This document shows, piece by piece, positions 54,073 through 61,549 of a stretch of 64,000 bases of DNA. Each line of letters starts with the position of its first letter. Positions within the stretch are counted from its first letter, which is position 1. Below the pieces are notes generated by a model. That model was not told the DNA's origin. It ran no database searches and saw nothing but the letters and a program-made list of their open reading frames with translations. Source of the stretch: Pseudomonadales bacterium. Lineage in GTDB: Bacteria; Pseudomonadota; Gammaproteobacteria; Pseudomonadales; Azotimanducaceae. The translations under genes and the position numbers were made by a program. The stretch is taken from positions 930,001-994,000 of the forward strand of contig JAWKZN010000002.1 in assembly GCA_041395945.1 (NCBI GenBank), given 5' to 3'.

Positions 54073-54456
54073 TCAATTTTCGTTATCGGTGCCAGATAAC
54101 AATACGAACTCCTGGAAACCGCCGTATACCATCCGTTTGGCATCGAAACCCGAACCAAATGAGTTGATTAGCTCCGTCATTCTAGGGTCAGCCGCAACCT
54201 TTGCATTTACTCGATCACGCACTTCACGAGACTCAAACACCACCCACCCAAACACAACGACCTCATCCTTCGTTGCGCCTGAAAATTCACAAAATGACCG
54301 CGTCCCCTCAAGCACTGAGTCAACGCCAACATATTCCCTGTAATCAAGTGCGCCGTGTTCCTTCCAGATACCCGCAGTCGCTTCAACAAGGCGTCTGTAT
54401 TCGTCGAGATTACGGCGAGGAATCGGTAGAACGAATCCGTCTATGAAGTGCGCCAT
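54073..54456 (-). CDS. DUF1428 protein (cassette)
   Basis: 127 residues. MAHFIDGFVLPIPRRNLDEYR, FGWVVFESREVRDRVNAKVAADPRM and KRMVYGGFQEFV are the standard DUF1428 signatures, an RNA-free dimeric alpha/beta-barrel family of unknown function that is common in proteobacteria and in cassettes. Its attC is truncated on the gene side. Confidence 0.88.
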   Translation of the reverse strand: MAHFIDGFVLPIPRRNLDEYRRLVEATAGIWKEHGALDYREYVGVDSVLEGTRSFCEFSGATKDEVVVFGWVVFESREVRDRVNAKVAADPRMTELINSFGSGFDAKRMVYGGFQEFVLLSGTDNEN

Positions 54457-54502
54457 ATGTGCTCCGTTACTGGCAAATTGTTCAGCGTGACGTCTTGATG
54501 AC

Positions 54503-54599
54503 GCTTAACGGCGAGATAAGCGACAGTTTAAGGGCCATCGACTGGAGCGGTAGCGAAAGGAGGTCGCGGCTAAGCGTCCGATTCATCTTCCGCTCAGGC
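54503..54599 (-). repeat. attC site, 5' core decayed
   Basis: About 97 bases of the main type, read on the minus strand. The 3' core is GTTAAGC; the 5' core has decayed to GCCTGAG. Ends the cassette of the exported unknown protein at 54601. Confidence 0.65.
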
Positions 54600-54600
54600 G

Positions 54601-55182
54601 TCAGTTTTCGCACTTCGAATATTGACTGATGAGCCAGTGCGGCGTGTAGCGGTGAAACCCGGCCAGCAGTTGCTTCGGGTCTTTCTGCCTGATACCGAAG
54701 CGACGCGTTTCGCGATACAGGAACGGCAGCATGAACACCACCATGCCCGCAATGAACATTATCGATTCGGCCATCTCCTCGTCGGTCTGCTTGTCCCACC
54801 GGGACTTCGGCTTCATGCCGAAGCCTTCGCTCGTGAGTGCACGCCCGCGCGCCGCCAGTGCCGCGTGCTCGCCATCGGCGTAGCCCAGCTTGCGCAGTGT
54901 TACTGCCGGGAAATACGTACTGATGGTTGCCGCACGCAGATCCTCGTCGGGCGTCAGCTGGTTGTTCCGGCGCCGGTTGCCCGCAAGGATGTTCACGGCT
55001 TCGCGAAGTTGCCGGACGACACCGGCTTGCCGCGCAAAATCGTCGAAGCGATCGCCGGAATTGTTGTCGGCGATAATCCGGTCGAGTTTGGGAAACCCGT
55101 CGAGCCGGGGCGGGTCGAGTGCGAGTACCGTTGTGGCACAAAACAGCAGCAACAACGGGGCCTTGGAAAACCTCTTGTTCAT
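54601..55182 (-). CDS. Exported cassette protein, unknown
   Basis: 193 residues with a signal peptide (MNKRFSKAPLLLLFCATTVLA). The mature part is helical and charged (LDRIIADNNSGDRFDDFARQAGVVRQL) and has one later hydrophobic segment, ESIMFIAGMVVFMLPFLY, around residues 140-157, so it may be anchored. No family recognised. The stop lies 2 bases before its attC. Confidence 0.6.
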   Translation of the reverse strand: MNKRFSKAPLLLLFCATTVLALDPPRLDGFPKLDRIIADNNSGDRFDDFARQAGVVRQLREAVNILAGNRRRNNQLTPDEDLRAATISTYFPAVTLRKLGYADGEHAALAARGRALTSEGFGMKPKSRWDKQTDEEMAESIMFIAGMVVFMLPFLYRETRRFGIRQKDPKQLLAGFHRYTPHWLISQYSKCEN

Positions 55183-55394
55183 GTCATTACCTGCAACAGG
55201 GTTCTGGCGATTCCATTCGTCTGTTGAAGCTGAAGTATTACCAGTACAAGCCCGATGACGACAGCAAGCCCCGCGACAACTTGGCCAATATCATCGGCAC
55301 ATGCTCTTGATTAAACATGAAACGGTATCGCCTGTCTCCAACCCCGTCTGGATTGGGTCGAAGGCGGACATTTTTGGACGACTCTTCCGATGAC

Positions 55395-55493
55395 GTCGAA
55401 TGCCGTGGTTCAGCGGCCCGGCAGGGCGGTGGCAAACTTGCGCACGCAGGTTAGATTACGCCCTATTAGATCCGCGGTAACCGCTTGTTAGAT
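55395..55493 (-). repeat. attC site of a second type
   Basis: 99 bases on the minus strand from ATCTAAC (which ends the GNAT gene with its TAA) to the decayed core ATTCGAC. Arms GGTTACCGCGG and CCGCTGAACC can pair. The internal sequence differs from the main attC type, so this cassette has another source. Confidence 0.55.
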
Positions 55494-55985
55494 GATGGTT
55501 TGCTGGTAGTAGCGGACAGTTGCTTTGCCATGGAACTGATCACCTTGTACGTGCCTGAAACCCAGCTTCCGGATGATCTTGATCGACGCGACGTTTTCAG
55601 TAAAAGAGCCCGCCGCCAGGTTGGTTAGATTGAGGTCCTCGAGCCCGTACGCGAGAATTCTAAGGGCAGCTTCCGTGGCATAGCCTTGGTCCCACACGTG
55701 TTGAACGAACCGCCACCCAAAATCAATGCAGGCCGGCAGCTCCTTGAAGCCAAAGAAGCCTGTGAGCGATTCATCGCATTGGAGAAGCACCGCATAGCGC
55801 GAGATACCTGTGGCGTGATCTCCATCGATACAGTCGAGAACGTAGGCTTCGGCTTCTGTTGGACTATTGGGTGAACCGTCTGCAAGGTATTTGGTCACGC
55901 GTGGGTCGGCAACGATGGCCGCGTATGCTGGGATAGCCGTTTCCGAAAACGATCGGATGATGAGCCCCTCGGTTTCGGCGCGCAA
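55488..55985 (-). CDS. GNAT acetyltransferase (cassette)
   Basis: 165 residues of the RimJ/RimL-like type: LIIRSFSETAIPAYAAIVADP at the start, then FGWRFVQHVWDQGYATEAALRILAYGLEDL as the acetyl-CoA loop and ASIKIIRKLGF near the end. The TTG start lies 6 bases after the attC core, without a Shine-Dalgarno. The TAA stop is part of the attC core ATCTAAC. Acceptor unknown. Confidence 0.8.
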   Translation of the reverse strand: MRAETEGLIIRSFSETAIPAYAAIVADPRVTKYLADGSPNSPTEAEAYVLDCIDGDHATGISRYAVLLQCDESLTGFFGFKELPACIDFGWRFVQHVWDQGYATEAALRILAYGLEDLNLTNLAAGSFTENVASIKIIRKLGFRHVQGDQFHGKATVRYYQQTII

Positions 55986-55991
55986 CCCGTC

Positions 55992-56113
55992 GCCTAACGT
56001 TCGAGCTGAGCGGGTGGCAGCGTGGCGGCGGACCGCGAGGACCAGGAATACCTTCAGCTCATCGCGGACCAGGCGCCATGCCGTTGGCGTTCCGCTTGGG
56101 CGAGGGGTTAGAA
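55992..56113 (-). repeat. attC site of divergent type
   Basis: 122 bases on the minus strand between TTCTAAC and GTTAGGC. Arms GCCCAAGCGG and CCGCTCAGC can pair with one bulge. It belongs to the SnoaL-like pseudogene cassette. Confidence 0.55.
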
Positions 56114-56126
56114 GGCGCTTTACAGC

Positions 56127-56381
56127 TCACGACATGACCTCTACCAGGTGCCGCCGGTTTGCTGCCGGTGCAAACGGCTCTGGCCGGAATTCGACAAGTT
56201 GGGTGATCTAGCCGTTGACCACTGTGAAGAACGAGATGGGCTCCGCGCTCCGCTCGCCGTCCGTGACGCTCACTTGTGTAACCACCTCCTTGTTATCAGA
56301 CACCAGGCGATTCACCCTGAACGACCACCGCCCTTGCGTCGGGTATTCAGCGTTCACACGCGCGAATGACTCAACTCACAT
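56127..56381 (-). pseudogene. Decayed SnoaL/NTF2-like cassette gene
   Basis: After a good ribosome-binding site (AGGAGAG) the ATG at 56381 is followed at once by TGA. The frame then reads VESFARVNAEYPTQGRWSF ... VTQVSVTDGERSAEPISFFTVVNG, meets TAG at 56211-56209 where relatives have a lysine codon, continues ITQLVEFRPEPFAPAA and then needs a frameshift in an AAAA run to reach RRHLVEV. Three lesions make it a pseudogene, although its attC is preserved. Confidence 0.65.
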
Positions 56382-56426
56382 GTGGTTCTCTCCTGCAGCC
56401 GATGCGCACTGACTCCTCCCTGCGCC

Positions 56427-56525
56427 GTCTAACACCAGGTTAAGCTGCGAAGCGGTTCTGTCGCAACAATCGTGCAAGCAGTTGACGTGACAGGTTCCTT
56501 CGTCAGCTTTAACTTCATGTTAGAC
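56427..56525 (-). repeat. attC site of a third type, intact cores
   Basis: 99 bases between GTCTAAC and GTTAGAC on the minus strand. Arms GTTAAAGCTG and CAGCTTAAC pair with one extra A in the 5' arm, the extrahelical base that fixes orientation. Sequence is unlike the main type. Confidence 0.75.
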
Positions 56526-57008
56526 GCCACCAGTAAAACGCCACTCAGTTGCCGTATTCGAAAAGAGCATGCCCCCATCCAAGCCTGAAGAGTCACAGAA
56601 CCATGCGAGCACTCTTGCAGGTACTACTCTATAAACCCCTTCTACTGTGCGGGGCATCTCCCAGTTGTACTTCTCTCGGTATGCACTGACCCAGAAATCT
56701 ACATCTTGCCCGGGCATCGCAGACGCATGCCCTTCGAGTATTACAAGCTCGTCCCCACTTTCGAGATTCACCTGAATCCTGTTGTCACGTGAAATGTTCT
56801 TCGCTATCGCTGACCCAGTACTGAAGTAGAGATGACAATCACGCCATACGCCCCAGACCGGACGTGAACTAGGGAAGCCTCGCGAGGCAGTAGAAATCCA
56901 ATAGTTTCGTGCCACGGCCATTCGCGAGTCTACCCATCTCCACGGAAGCAACTTCTCTGATTCAATGTAACCAGAAAGCGAAGGTCGAGTGGCTGGAGGA
57001 ATATCCAT
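56520..57008 (-). CDS. PNPOx-like flavin protein (cassette)
   Basis: 162 residues with a pyridoxamine-5'-phosphate-oxidase-like split barrel: RPVWGVWRDCHLYFSTGSAIAKNISRDNRIQVNLES is the FMN-binding core. The C-terminal WFCDSSGLDGGMLFSNTATEWRF is typical of stand-alone members of unknown role. The ATG lies 3 bases after the previous attC core, with no Shine-Dalgarno, and the TAA stop is the GTCTAAC core of its own attC. Confidence 0.8.
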   Translation of the reverse strand: MDIPPATRPSLSGYIESEKLLPWRWVDSRMAVARNYWISTASRGFPSSRPVWGVWRDCHLYFSTGSAIAKNISRDNRIQVNLESGDELVILEGHASAMPGQDVDFWVSAYREKYNWEMPRTVEGVYRVVPARVLAWFCDSSGLDGGMLFSNTATEWRFTGGV

Positions 57009-57011
57009 GAC

Positions 57012-57107
57012 GTCTAACGCTGAGATAAGCGGCGCTTGAGGGCGACCGACTGGAGCGGTAGCGAAAGGAGGTCGCGGTCAGGCGTCCGATTCATCTCCTG
57101 GTTAGAC
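57012..57107 (-). repeat. attC site, main type, intact
   Basis: 96 bases with cores GTCTAAC and GTTAGAC (minus strand). Arms GATGAATCG and CGCTTATC pair with one extra G on the 5' side. Ends the alpha/beta-hydrolase cassette. Confidence 0.9.
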
Positions 57108-57156
57108 GTCATTCTTGATCTCCTTTCGTCCGTTATCGGACAAAAACCGCCAGTTT

Positions 57157-58005
57157 TCACTTTTGAAGGAACGACAATACGGCTTGATTATAGGCTTCGG
57201 GACTATCTTCGTGCATGATGTGCGACGCTTCCGGGATCTTCATGCGTTCCGTATTCGGCATTAGCTCCTCCAACCGATCGGTCAAGCGATGCAGAAATGT
57301 GGGGCTTTTTTCGCCAGTCACCAACAGAGTTTGCGCCTCAATGTTGGCCACATCGCGTTGATTCAGCGGCAACATAAACGTGTCACTCAGCAGTTCTGCT
57401 TTGCTGAAATTAACTCGAACTTGTTCCAAACGGGTCGGCGACAGGGCGGCAAATGCCTTGCTACCCAATACTGCATTCCCAAAGTACGACATAGCTTCAT
57501 CCATATCGTCCTTTCTTGCGGCGGAAGTTGCCGGTCCTAATCCAGTTGCTGCAAATCTGATGATTGGCACCGCTGTTCTGGGCCGGGTTACAAGCAACCC
57601 CAGGATTTCTTGCGGTTCTGGCGGAAAGCTGGTGAAAAGCGGTATCACAGGGGGTTCTGCAAGCACGAGCTTCTCCACCAAACCTGGCTCTCGTATGGTG
57701 GCCATCAACGCGAGGTACGCACCGTACGAGTGCCCAACCAAGTGCGCGTTAGCCGTGTCCTGTGAAAGAAGCAACTCCAGTAAATCATCGACCTGCTCGG
57801 CCATTGAGTATTCTGCGCCATCGGAGATTTTCTGGTTGGGCCAATGGTAACGGCGACTGTAGGTTACAACGTGAAAACAGGCACCAAACGCCTCGATTTG
57901 GTGTTCCCAGGTTCGGTGATCACTTGCGGAACCATGGATAAGAACCACGGGGTGACCGGCACCCCACTCAATCAGCTTGATAGCGGTCTGAGCAGACTTT
58001 CTCAT
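57157..58005 (-). CDS. Alpha/beta hydrolase (cassette)
   Basis: 282 residues. Oxyanion motif HGSASDHRTW (24-33), nucleophile elbow GHSYG (Ser93) and catalytic His262 in EASHIMHED are present; the acid is probably in the loop after LLVTGEKSPTF. It resembles small esterases or C-C hydrolases with a helical cap (residues 130-210). Substrate unknown. Its attC follows about 50 bases after the stop. Confidence 0.87.
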   Translation of the reverse strand: MRKSAQTAIKLIEWGAGHPVVLIHGSASDHRTWEHQIEAFGACFHVVTYSRRYHWPNQKISDGAEYSMAEQVDDLLELLLSQDTANAHLVGHSYGAYLALMATIREPGLVEKLVLAEPPVIPLFTSFPPEPQEILGLLVTRPRTAVPIIRFAATGLGPATSAARKDDMDEAMSYFGNAVLGSKAFAALSPTRLEQVRVNFSKAELLSDTFMLPLNQRDVANIEAQTLLVTGEKSPTFLHRLTDRLEELMPNTERMKIPEASHIMHEDSPEAYNQAVLSFLQK

Positions 58006-58102
58006 GTTCGGTCACAACAAAGCCGGGATTGCAATCCTAACCAAATTGAGCAGTGACTGCTCAGGGCACAAAGCAGACATTGAATGGCGCTACTCTCATA
58101 AC

Positions 58103-58130
58103 GCCTAACGTCGTGGTTTAGCGGCCCTTG
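58103..58130 (-). repeat. Half attC relic (3' half)
   Basis: Minus-strand AAGGGCCGCTAAACCACGAC followed by the core GTTAGGC. The 5' half is gone; the GNAT gene upstream runs into it and uses the TAG of the core as its stop. Confidence 0.6.
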
Positions 58131-58557
58131 ATTTTGAATAGGTGCAGACATAGCGAATGACCCCTGGGTACTTTTCGCCGAGGCTCAAAACCGAGAACCC
58201 GCACTTGCCGTAGAAGTCTTTTGCATCGTCACCAGTCTCGGCTTGGATTGTATGCTTCGATGTACTCCGGATCGCAACTTCGAGCAATTGACGTCCTACG
58301 CCCTGATTTCGTAGCCGATCTTCGACGCCCATGTACCTAACGATGGCCAGATCAGGTCCCGATTCGATGACGGCACATCCGCCAATGGGGTGTTGCTCTA
58401 CCGAGGCAACCCAGAACAGGTGACTGGGTGAGTCGTGGAATTCTTGGCCGATACGAATTTGCTCGTCGCGAGGTCTGGGAAATGCAGAGAGAAGGAGCAA
58501 TGTGAGGTAGGGCTCATTCGGGAGCTTCGCGGAAGCCTCAGAGATCGTGAAGTTCAC
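58105..58557 (-). CDS. GNAT acetyltransferase (cassette)
   Basis: 150 residues from the GTG at 58557, with GGAGAGG 7 bases upstream. Acetyl-CoA loop VRYMGVEDRLRNQGVGRQLLEVA, then AETGDDAKDFYGKCGF. The C-terminus (SKSRAAKPRR) is encoded by the half attC, so the native end is lost or altered. Acceptor unknown. Confidence 0.82.
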   Translation of the reverse strand: MNFTISEASAKLPNEPYLTLLLLSAFPRPRDEQIRIGQEFHDSPSHLFWVASVEQHPIGGCAVIESGPDLAIVRYMGVEDRLRNQGVGRQLLEVAIRSTSKHTIQAETGDDAKDFYGKCGFSVLSLGEKYPGVIRYVCTYSKSRAAKPRR

Positions 58558-58574
58558 GCGGGCCTCTCCAGTCC

Positions 58575-58670
58575 GCCTAACGCCGAGATAAGCGGCGCTT
58601 GAGGGCGGCCGACCGGACCGGCAGCGAAAGGAGGTCGCGGTCAAGCGTTCGATTCATCTCCTGGTTAGGC
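58575..58670 (-). repeat. attC site, main type, intact
   Basis: Cores GCCTAAC and GTTAGGC 96 bases apart; sequence nearly identical to the other main-type sites. Ends the PD-(D/E)XK-like cassette. Confidence 0.9.
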
Positions 58671-58700
58671 GACAACGAACCATCAATAGGTTGCTCGATG

Positions 58701-59096
58701 CTAAATGAGGTGAAATTCTCGAAGAAAACTTTTCCTATTTCGCTCAAATCTACGGTGCTCTTCATGCCTCAGCTCTCGCTTCTTTTCAGAAAACGCGGGA
58801 GCAATCATCCCCCATGCCCCATTTCGCACGAAATAGACCACATAATCAACGTGACTACCCTGCCAGCAATTATGGACGACCTGATCTTTGCCCTTGGCCT
58901 CTATGGTCTTCACTTGAATTCGATAGAAGTGCGGGCCATCCGATATCAGCAGATCAGTTTGATGACCATGGTCGAGTATTGGAAGAAACACCTGCCAGCC
59001 GTCTTGCATCAGCCAGCTGACAACAGTGCTTTCATAGGATGTATTTTTTAGAGCTTGGTGAGTACCAGCTTCTGTCTTAGTGAGACGTCTGGGCAT
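58701..59096 (-). CDS. PD-(D/E)XK nuclease-like protein (cassette)
   Basis: 131 residues. VVSWLMQDGWQVFLPILDHGHQTDLLISDGPHFYRIQVKT shows the Asp followed by Q-x-K of the PD-(D/E)XK core, with Gln in place of Glu as in many group-I-intron-type and Holliday-resolvase-like nucleases. A later conserved-looking VDYVVYFVRNG is the strand after it. A small DNA nuclease is inferred; it has no partner methylase in its cassette. Confidence 0.7.
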   Translation of the reverse strand: MPRRLTKTEAGTHQALKNTSYESTVVSWLMQDGWQVFLPILDHGHQTDLLISDGPHFYRIQVKTIEAKGKDQVVHNCWQGSHVDYVVYFVRNGAWGMIAPAFSEKKRELRHEEHRRFERNRKSFLREFHLI

Positions 59097-59202
59097 TCGA
59101 AGGGTTCTGGCACTTGGGATTTGGCTTCAGTATATGAAAGGCAATAACACTGCGAAGTTAACTAACTCTCAGAACGAAAATGTGGTCCAAGTGCTTGTTG
59201 TC

Positions 59203-59298
59203 GCCTAACGCCGAGATAAGCGGCGCTTGACGACGGCCGACTGCACCGGCAGCGAAAGGAGGTCGCGGTCAAGCGTCAGTTTCATCTCCTTGTTAGGC
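59203..59298 (-). repeat. attC site, main type, intact
   Basis: Cores GCCTAAC and GTTAGGC, 96 bases. Its 5' core supplies the TAA stop of the DUF2283 gene. Confidence 0.9.
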
Positions 59299-59499
59299 GA
59301 CACCACGGCCGAATTGCTCGACCACTACGTCGGGCAGAGATGCGCGCTGTTTGGCATGCTCAATGGTCATGCTTACTAGGTTCCCATCCCTATCGAGATC
59401 AACAAATATGTTCTCGTTGATCTCGCGGGTTTCTGACACATCTTTATCGGAAAACTCTAGAATAGCCGTGTCTGTGTCTTGGAAGTATTTCACTTTCAC
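59293..59499 (-). CDS. DUF2283 protein, likely antitoxin-like partner
   Basis: 68 residues. MKVKYFQDTDTAILEFSD and ETREINENIFVDLDRDGNLVSMTIEHA are the DUF2283 pattern. The GTG start overlaps the stop of the small gene upstream by four bases (GTGA), and the TAA stop is the attC core. DUF2283 genes often pair with a DUF4258 gene in toxin-antitoxin-like modules; activity here is not shown. Confidence 0.82.
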   Translation of the reverse strand: MKVKYFQDTDTAILEFSDKDVSETREINENIFVDLDRDGNLVSMTIEHAKQRASLPDVVVEQFGRGVA

Positions 59500-59654
59500 T
59501 TGCGGAAACTCCTGTCGAAGAAGGCATTGTGCACGGTTTCGCCATCTTCCAGCACGATCACCCTAAGGTACTTCCGTTCGGATTCGATGTACACCCAGCG
59601 CTGGAATCGACCATCCGACTGCACACGCTCCCGAATCGGCTGATTCAGCGCCAT
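59496..59654 (-). CDS. 52-residue partner of the DUF2283 gene (DUF4258-like)
   Basis: An ATG frame immediately after an in-frame TAA encodes 52 residues: RVQSDGRFQRWVYIESERKY and LRVIVLEDGETVHNAFFDRSF. The second half resembles the C-terminal part of DUF4258 proteins, which pair with DUF2283. It is shorter than usual for that family, so it may be a truncated or distant form. GTGA overlap links it to the DUF2283 gene. Confidence 0.6.
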   Translation of the reverse strand: MALNQPIRERVQSDGRFQRWVYIESERKYLRVIVLEDGETVHNAFFDRSFRK

Positions 59655-59742
59655 TTAAACCCAAGCATCTTGGATCTCCTGCCGATCCTTTCGGAGTCTC
59701 GTGTGGCGAAAGTATTCTGTTGTCTTCACTCTTGGATGTGTC

Positions 59743-59838
59743 GCCTACCGCCGAGATAAGCGGCGCTTGACGGCGGCCGACTGGAGCGGCAGCGAAAGGA
59801 GGTCGCGGTCAAGCGTCCGATTCATCTCCTGGTTAGGC
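59743..59838 (-). repeat. attC site, main type, 3' core altered
   Basis: 96 bases; 5' core GCCTAAC (supplying the TAA stop of the DUF2442 gene), 3' core changed to GGTAGGC. Otherwise nearly identical to neighbours. Confidence 0.88.
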
Positions 59839-60132
59839 GTCGCGTGAGGCCAGCCACTTTTTGAGCGACGATAGAGATTCGTTGGATCGTTTCCCAGAGA
59901 GCAAAGCTTCAACGCTAATGTCCTCGTCAATCTCTGGCCAATGGATACCTGTCCCTGACCCTAGGATTTCCCAGTTCGCACGCTCCTTCACGGAAGATCG
60001 TTCTAATCGTGGATACCAGGACACTGGTACAGATATGGTTCGGCCATCTCGCAACTCGACGATCAGAGAATCGTCCTTGAAAGAGACCGATTCGGCGATA
60101 GGCCGAAAAAGTTCATCTGCCGAAGTACTCAT
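59833..60132 (-). CDS. DUF2442 protein (cassette)
   Basis: 99 residues. VSFKDDSLIVELRDGRTISVPVSWYPRL and GTGIHWPEIDEDISVEALL are the standard DUF2442 features. It is encoded just after a DUF4160 gene, with a 20-base overlap, an arrangement common in bacteria and suspected to be a toxin-antitoxin-like pair. The stop TAA is the attC core. Confidence 0.85.
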   Translation of the reverse strand: MSTSADELFRPIAESVSFKDDSLIVELRDGRTISVPVSWYPRLERSSVKERANWEILGSGTGIHWPEIDEDISVEALLSGKRSNESLSSLKKWLASRDA

Positions 60133-60348
60133 TCCACGCCTCTATGATGGTGCTCCGATGCTCGTCGATAATACGCTCAATCTGCCGCAGTTCCGAGGCC
60201 CTGAAACAATCCCCGTAGTCCAGTCGAAGTGGATCAACCCACAATTTGGCAATCGACCTGTCCCTTTGGACATGCACGTGAATCGGCTCTTCCCCATCAC
60301 TTGAATAGCAGAAGAATCTGGAGGGCCTATTCGAAGTACTGTGGGCAC
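60113..60348 (-). pseudogene. DUF4160 gene with early frameshift
   Basis: The GTG start at 60348 gives MPTVLRIGPP, the conserved DUF4160 N-terminus. The family then continues FFCYSSDGEEPIHVHVQ and RDRSIAKLWVDPLRLDYGDCF in a frame offset by one base, after CCTCCAGATTC. One missing base near 60319 explains it. The rest of the gene is intact and overlaps the DUF2442 start. Either it is a recent pseudogene or a programmed shift occurs. Confidence 0.75.
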
Positions 60349-60359
60349 TATCTAGTGAC

Positions 60360-60455
60360 GCCTAACGCCGAGATAAGCGGCGCTTGACGGCGCCCGACTG
60401 GAGCGGCAGCGAAAGGAGGTTGCAGTCAAGCGTTCGCTTCAGCTCCTGGTTAGAC
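60360..60455 (-). repeat. attC site, main type, intact
   Basis: Cores GTCTAAC and GTTAGGC, 96 bases. Ends the second BrnT cassette. Confidence 0.9.
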
Positions 60456-60461
60456 GTCACC

Positions 60462-60713
60462 CTAACCGGCCTTTCTCAGTTCTTCGCGAATGATCTTTCG
60501 TAATCGCTTTTCCAGATCCTTAGCTCCCGCATCAATGTGTTGTCGTAGAGCATTGTTGATTAGCGATTGATAGTTTCCACCGCCTGCATCCAGCACTTTC
60601 CCCTTAAAGTGCTCAATGATATCGGCATCAAGGCGGATGGTTATTCGCACTTTACCCGGATCAGCCTTTAGTACAGTTCCACGTTTACCTTTAGAGAATT
60701 CACTTGCCGTCAT
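60462..60713 (-). CDS. BrnA-like antitoxin (cassette)
   Basis: 83 residues. The C-terminal half has a ribbon-helix-helix-type region VRITIRLDADIIEHFKGKVLDAGGGNYQSLINNALRQHI, the usual BrnA DNA-binding part, followed by a charged tail. The start overlaps the BrnT stop by four bases. It is expected to bind the toxin and the promoter palindrome at 60995. Confidence 0.85.
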   Translation of the reverse strand: MTASEFSKGKRGTVLKADPGKVRITIRLDADIIEHFKGKVLDAGGGNYQSLINNALRQHIDAGAKDLEKRLRKIIREELRKAG

Positions 60714-60985
60714 TTTTCACCCTGGAAGTATTCTTCCTGTTCGCGCTTCAACGCCTTTCTTGCACTGATAATTCGGATTGTGTCCTCAGACTGTTCAGCG
60801 TGGATAACCATTAGTACTCGGCCCGTAGGATCTAACGCCAAAGTTTTGAATCTGACTTCACTGCGATCGCTGTCCAGGATGGTCAAAGCTCTCTCATCTT
60901 CGAGTGCAATCGCCGCGTCCGCGAAGTCCACACCGTGTTTACGGAAATTGGATGCGGCCTTTCGAGAATCCCAGACAACTTGCAT
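60710..60985 (-). CDS. BrnT-like toxin (cassette)
   Basis: 91 residues. MQVVWDSRKAASNFRKHGVDF is the classical BrnT opening, with VLMVIHAEQSEDTIRIISARKA as its end. BrnT is a RelE-fold ribonuclease that stops growth. It precedes its antitoxin, as is normal for BrnTA. A promoter and operator lie just upstream. Confidence 0.88.
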   Translation of the reverse strand: MQVVWDSRKAASNFRKHGVDFADAAIALEDERALTILDSDRSEVRFKTLALDPTGRVLMVIHAEQSEDTIRIISARKALKREQEEYFQGEK

Positions 60986-60991
60986 GCAGCG

Positions 60992-61020
60992 ATTGTATGC
61001 ACATACGGTGTACGCGTAAA
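60992..61020 (-). promoter_or_regulatory. Promoter with overlapping operator of the BrnT-BrnA pair
   Basis: On the minus strand TTTACG (61020-61015) and TACAAT (60997-60992) are separated by 17 bases. The palindrome GTATGTGCATAC (61006-60995) overlaps the -10 box, placed for autorepression by the antitoxin. Confidence 0.65.
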
Positions 61021-61043
61021 GTGGTAGGAAGTTCTTCCGTGAC

Positions 61044-61139
61044 GTCTAACGCCGAGATAAGCGGCGCTTGACGGCGCCCGACTGGAGCGGCAGCGAAAGG
61101 AGGTCGCGGTCAAGCGTCCGATTCATCTCCTGGTTAGGC
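61044..61139 (-). repeat. attC site, main type, intact
   Basis: Cores GCCTAAC and GTTAGAC, 96 bases. Ends the cassette with the inverted HigB-Xre pair. Confidence 0.9.
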
Positions 61140-61177
61140 GTCAGTCGTTGCACTTCAAATGTGAGCCTGAACGAGCT

Positions 61178-61206
61178 TTGCAAACATGTCATATCTGACA
61201 TATAGT
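61178..61206 (+). promoter_or_regulatory. Promoter and operator of the HigB-Xre pair
   Basis: TTGCAA (61178-61183), 17-base spacer, TATAGT (61201-61206). The inverted repeat ATGTCA-TATC-TGACAT (61186-61201) fills the spacer, so a bound repressor would block RNA polymerase. It is the only cassette promoter seen on the plus strand. Confidence 0.7.
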
Positions 61207-61213
61207 GCACCCC

Positions 61214-61549
61214 ATGAGTCAGCGAGACAAACCCATAGTTTGGCTGCATGGAGAGGTTAAATCACCTCCATTCTCATCAGCAGCGAGGCTGGAAACAGGC
61301 TATCTGTTGAGGATGCTGCAACAAGGACAGCTCCTGACCATGCCGCATTCTAGGCCAATGCCTAGCATCGGTAGCCGATGTCACGAGTTACGGATAGTAG
61401 ATGAAAATGTCACCTGGAGAATCATCTATCGGCTAGATAGCGATGCGGTCGTGATTCTTGAGATTTTCTCGAAAAAGACCGCCCAGACGCCAAAGTCTGT
61501 AATCGAGATCTGCAGAGCAAGGATAAGGAGATACGATGAAGCATGTTAA
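61214..61549 (+). CDS. HigB/Gp49-like toxin of the RelE superfamily (cassette)
   Basis: 111 residues from the ATG at 61214. GEVKSPPFSSAARLETGYLLRML, SIGSRCHELRIVDENVTWRIIYRLD and VVILEIFSKKTAQTP follow the phage Gp49-like (DUF891) pattern, an mRNA interferase type. It precedes the Xre antitoxin, toxin first, as in HigBA. Unlike all other cassette genes here it is on the plus strand, driven by its own promoter. Confidence 0.88.
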   Translation: MSQRDKPIVWLHGEVKSPPFSSAARLETGYLLRMLQQGQLLTMPHSRPMPSIGSRCHELRIVDENVTWRIIYRLDSDAVVILEIFSKKTAQTPKSVIEICRARIRRYDEAC

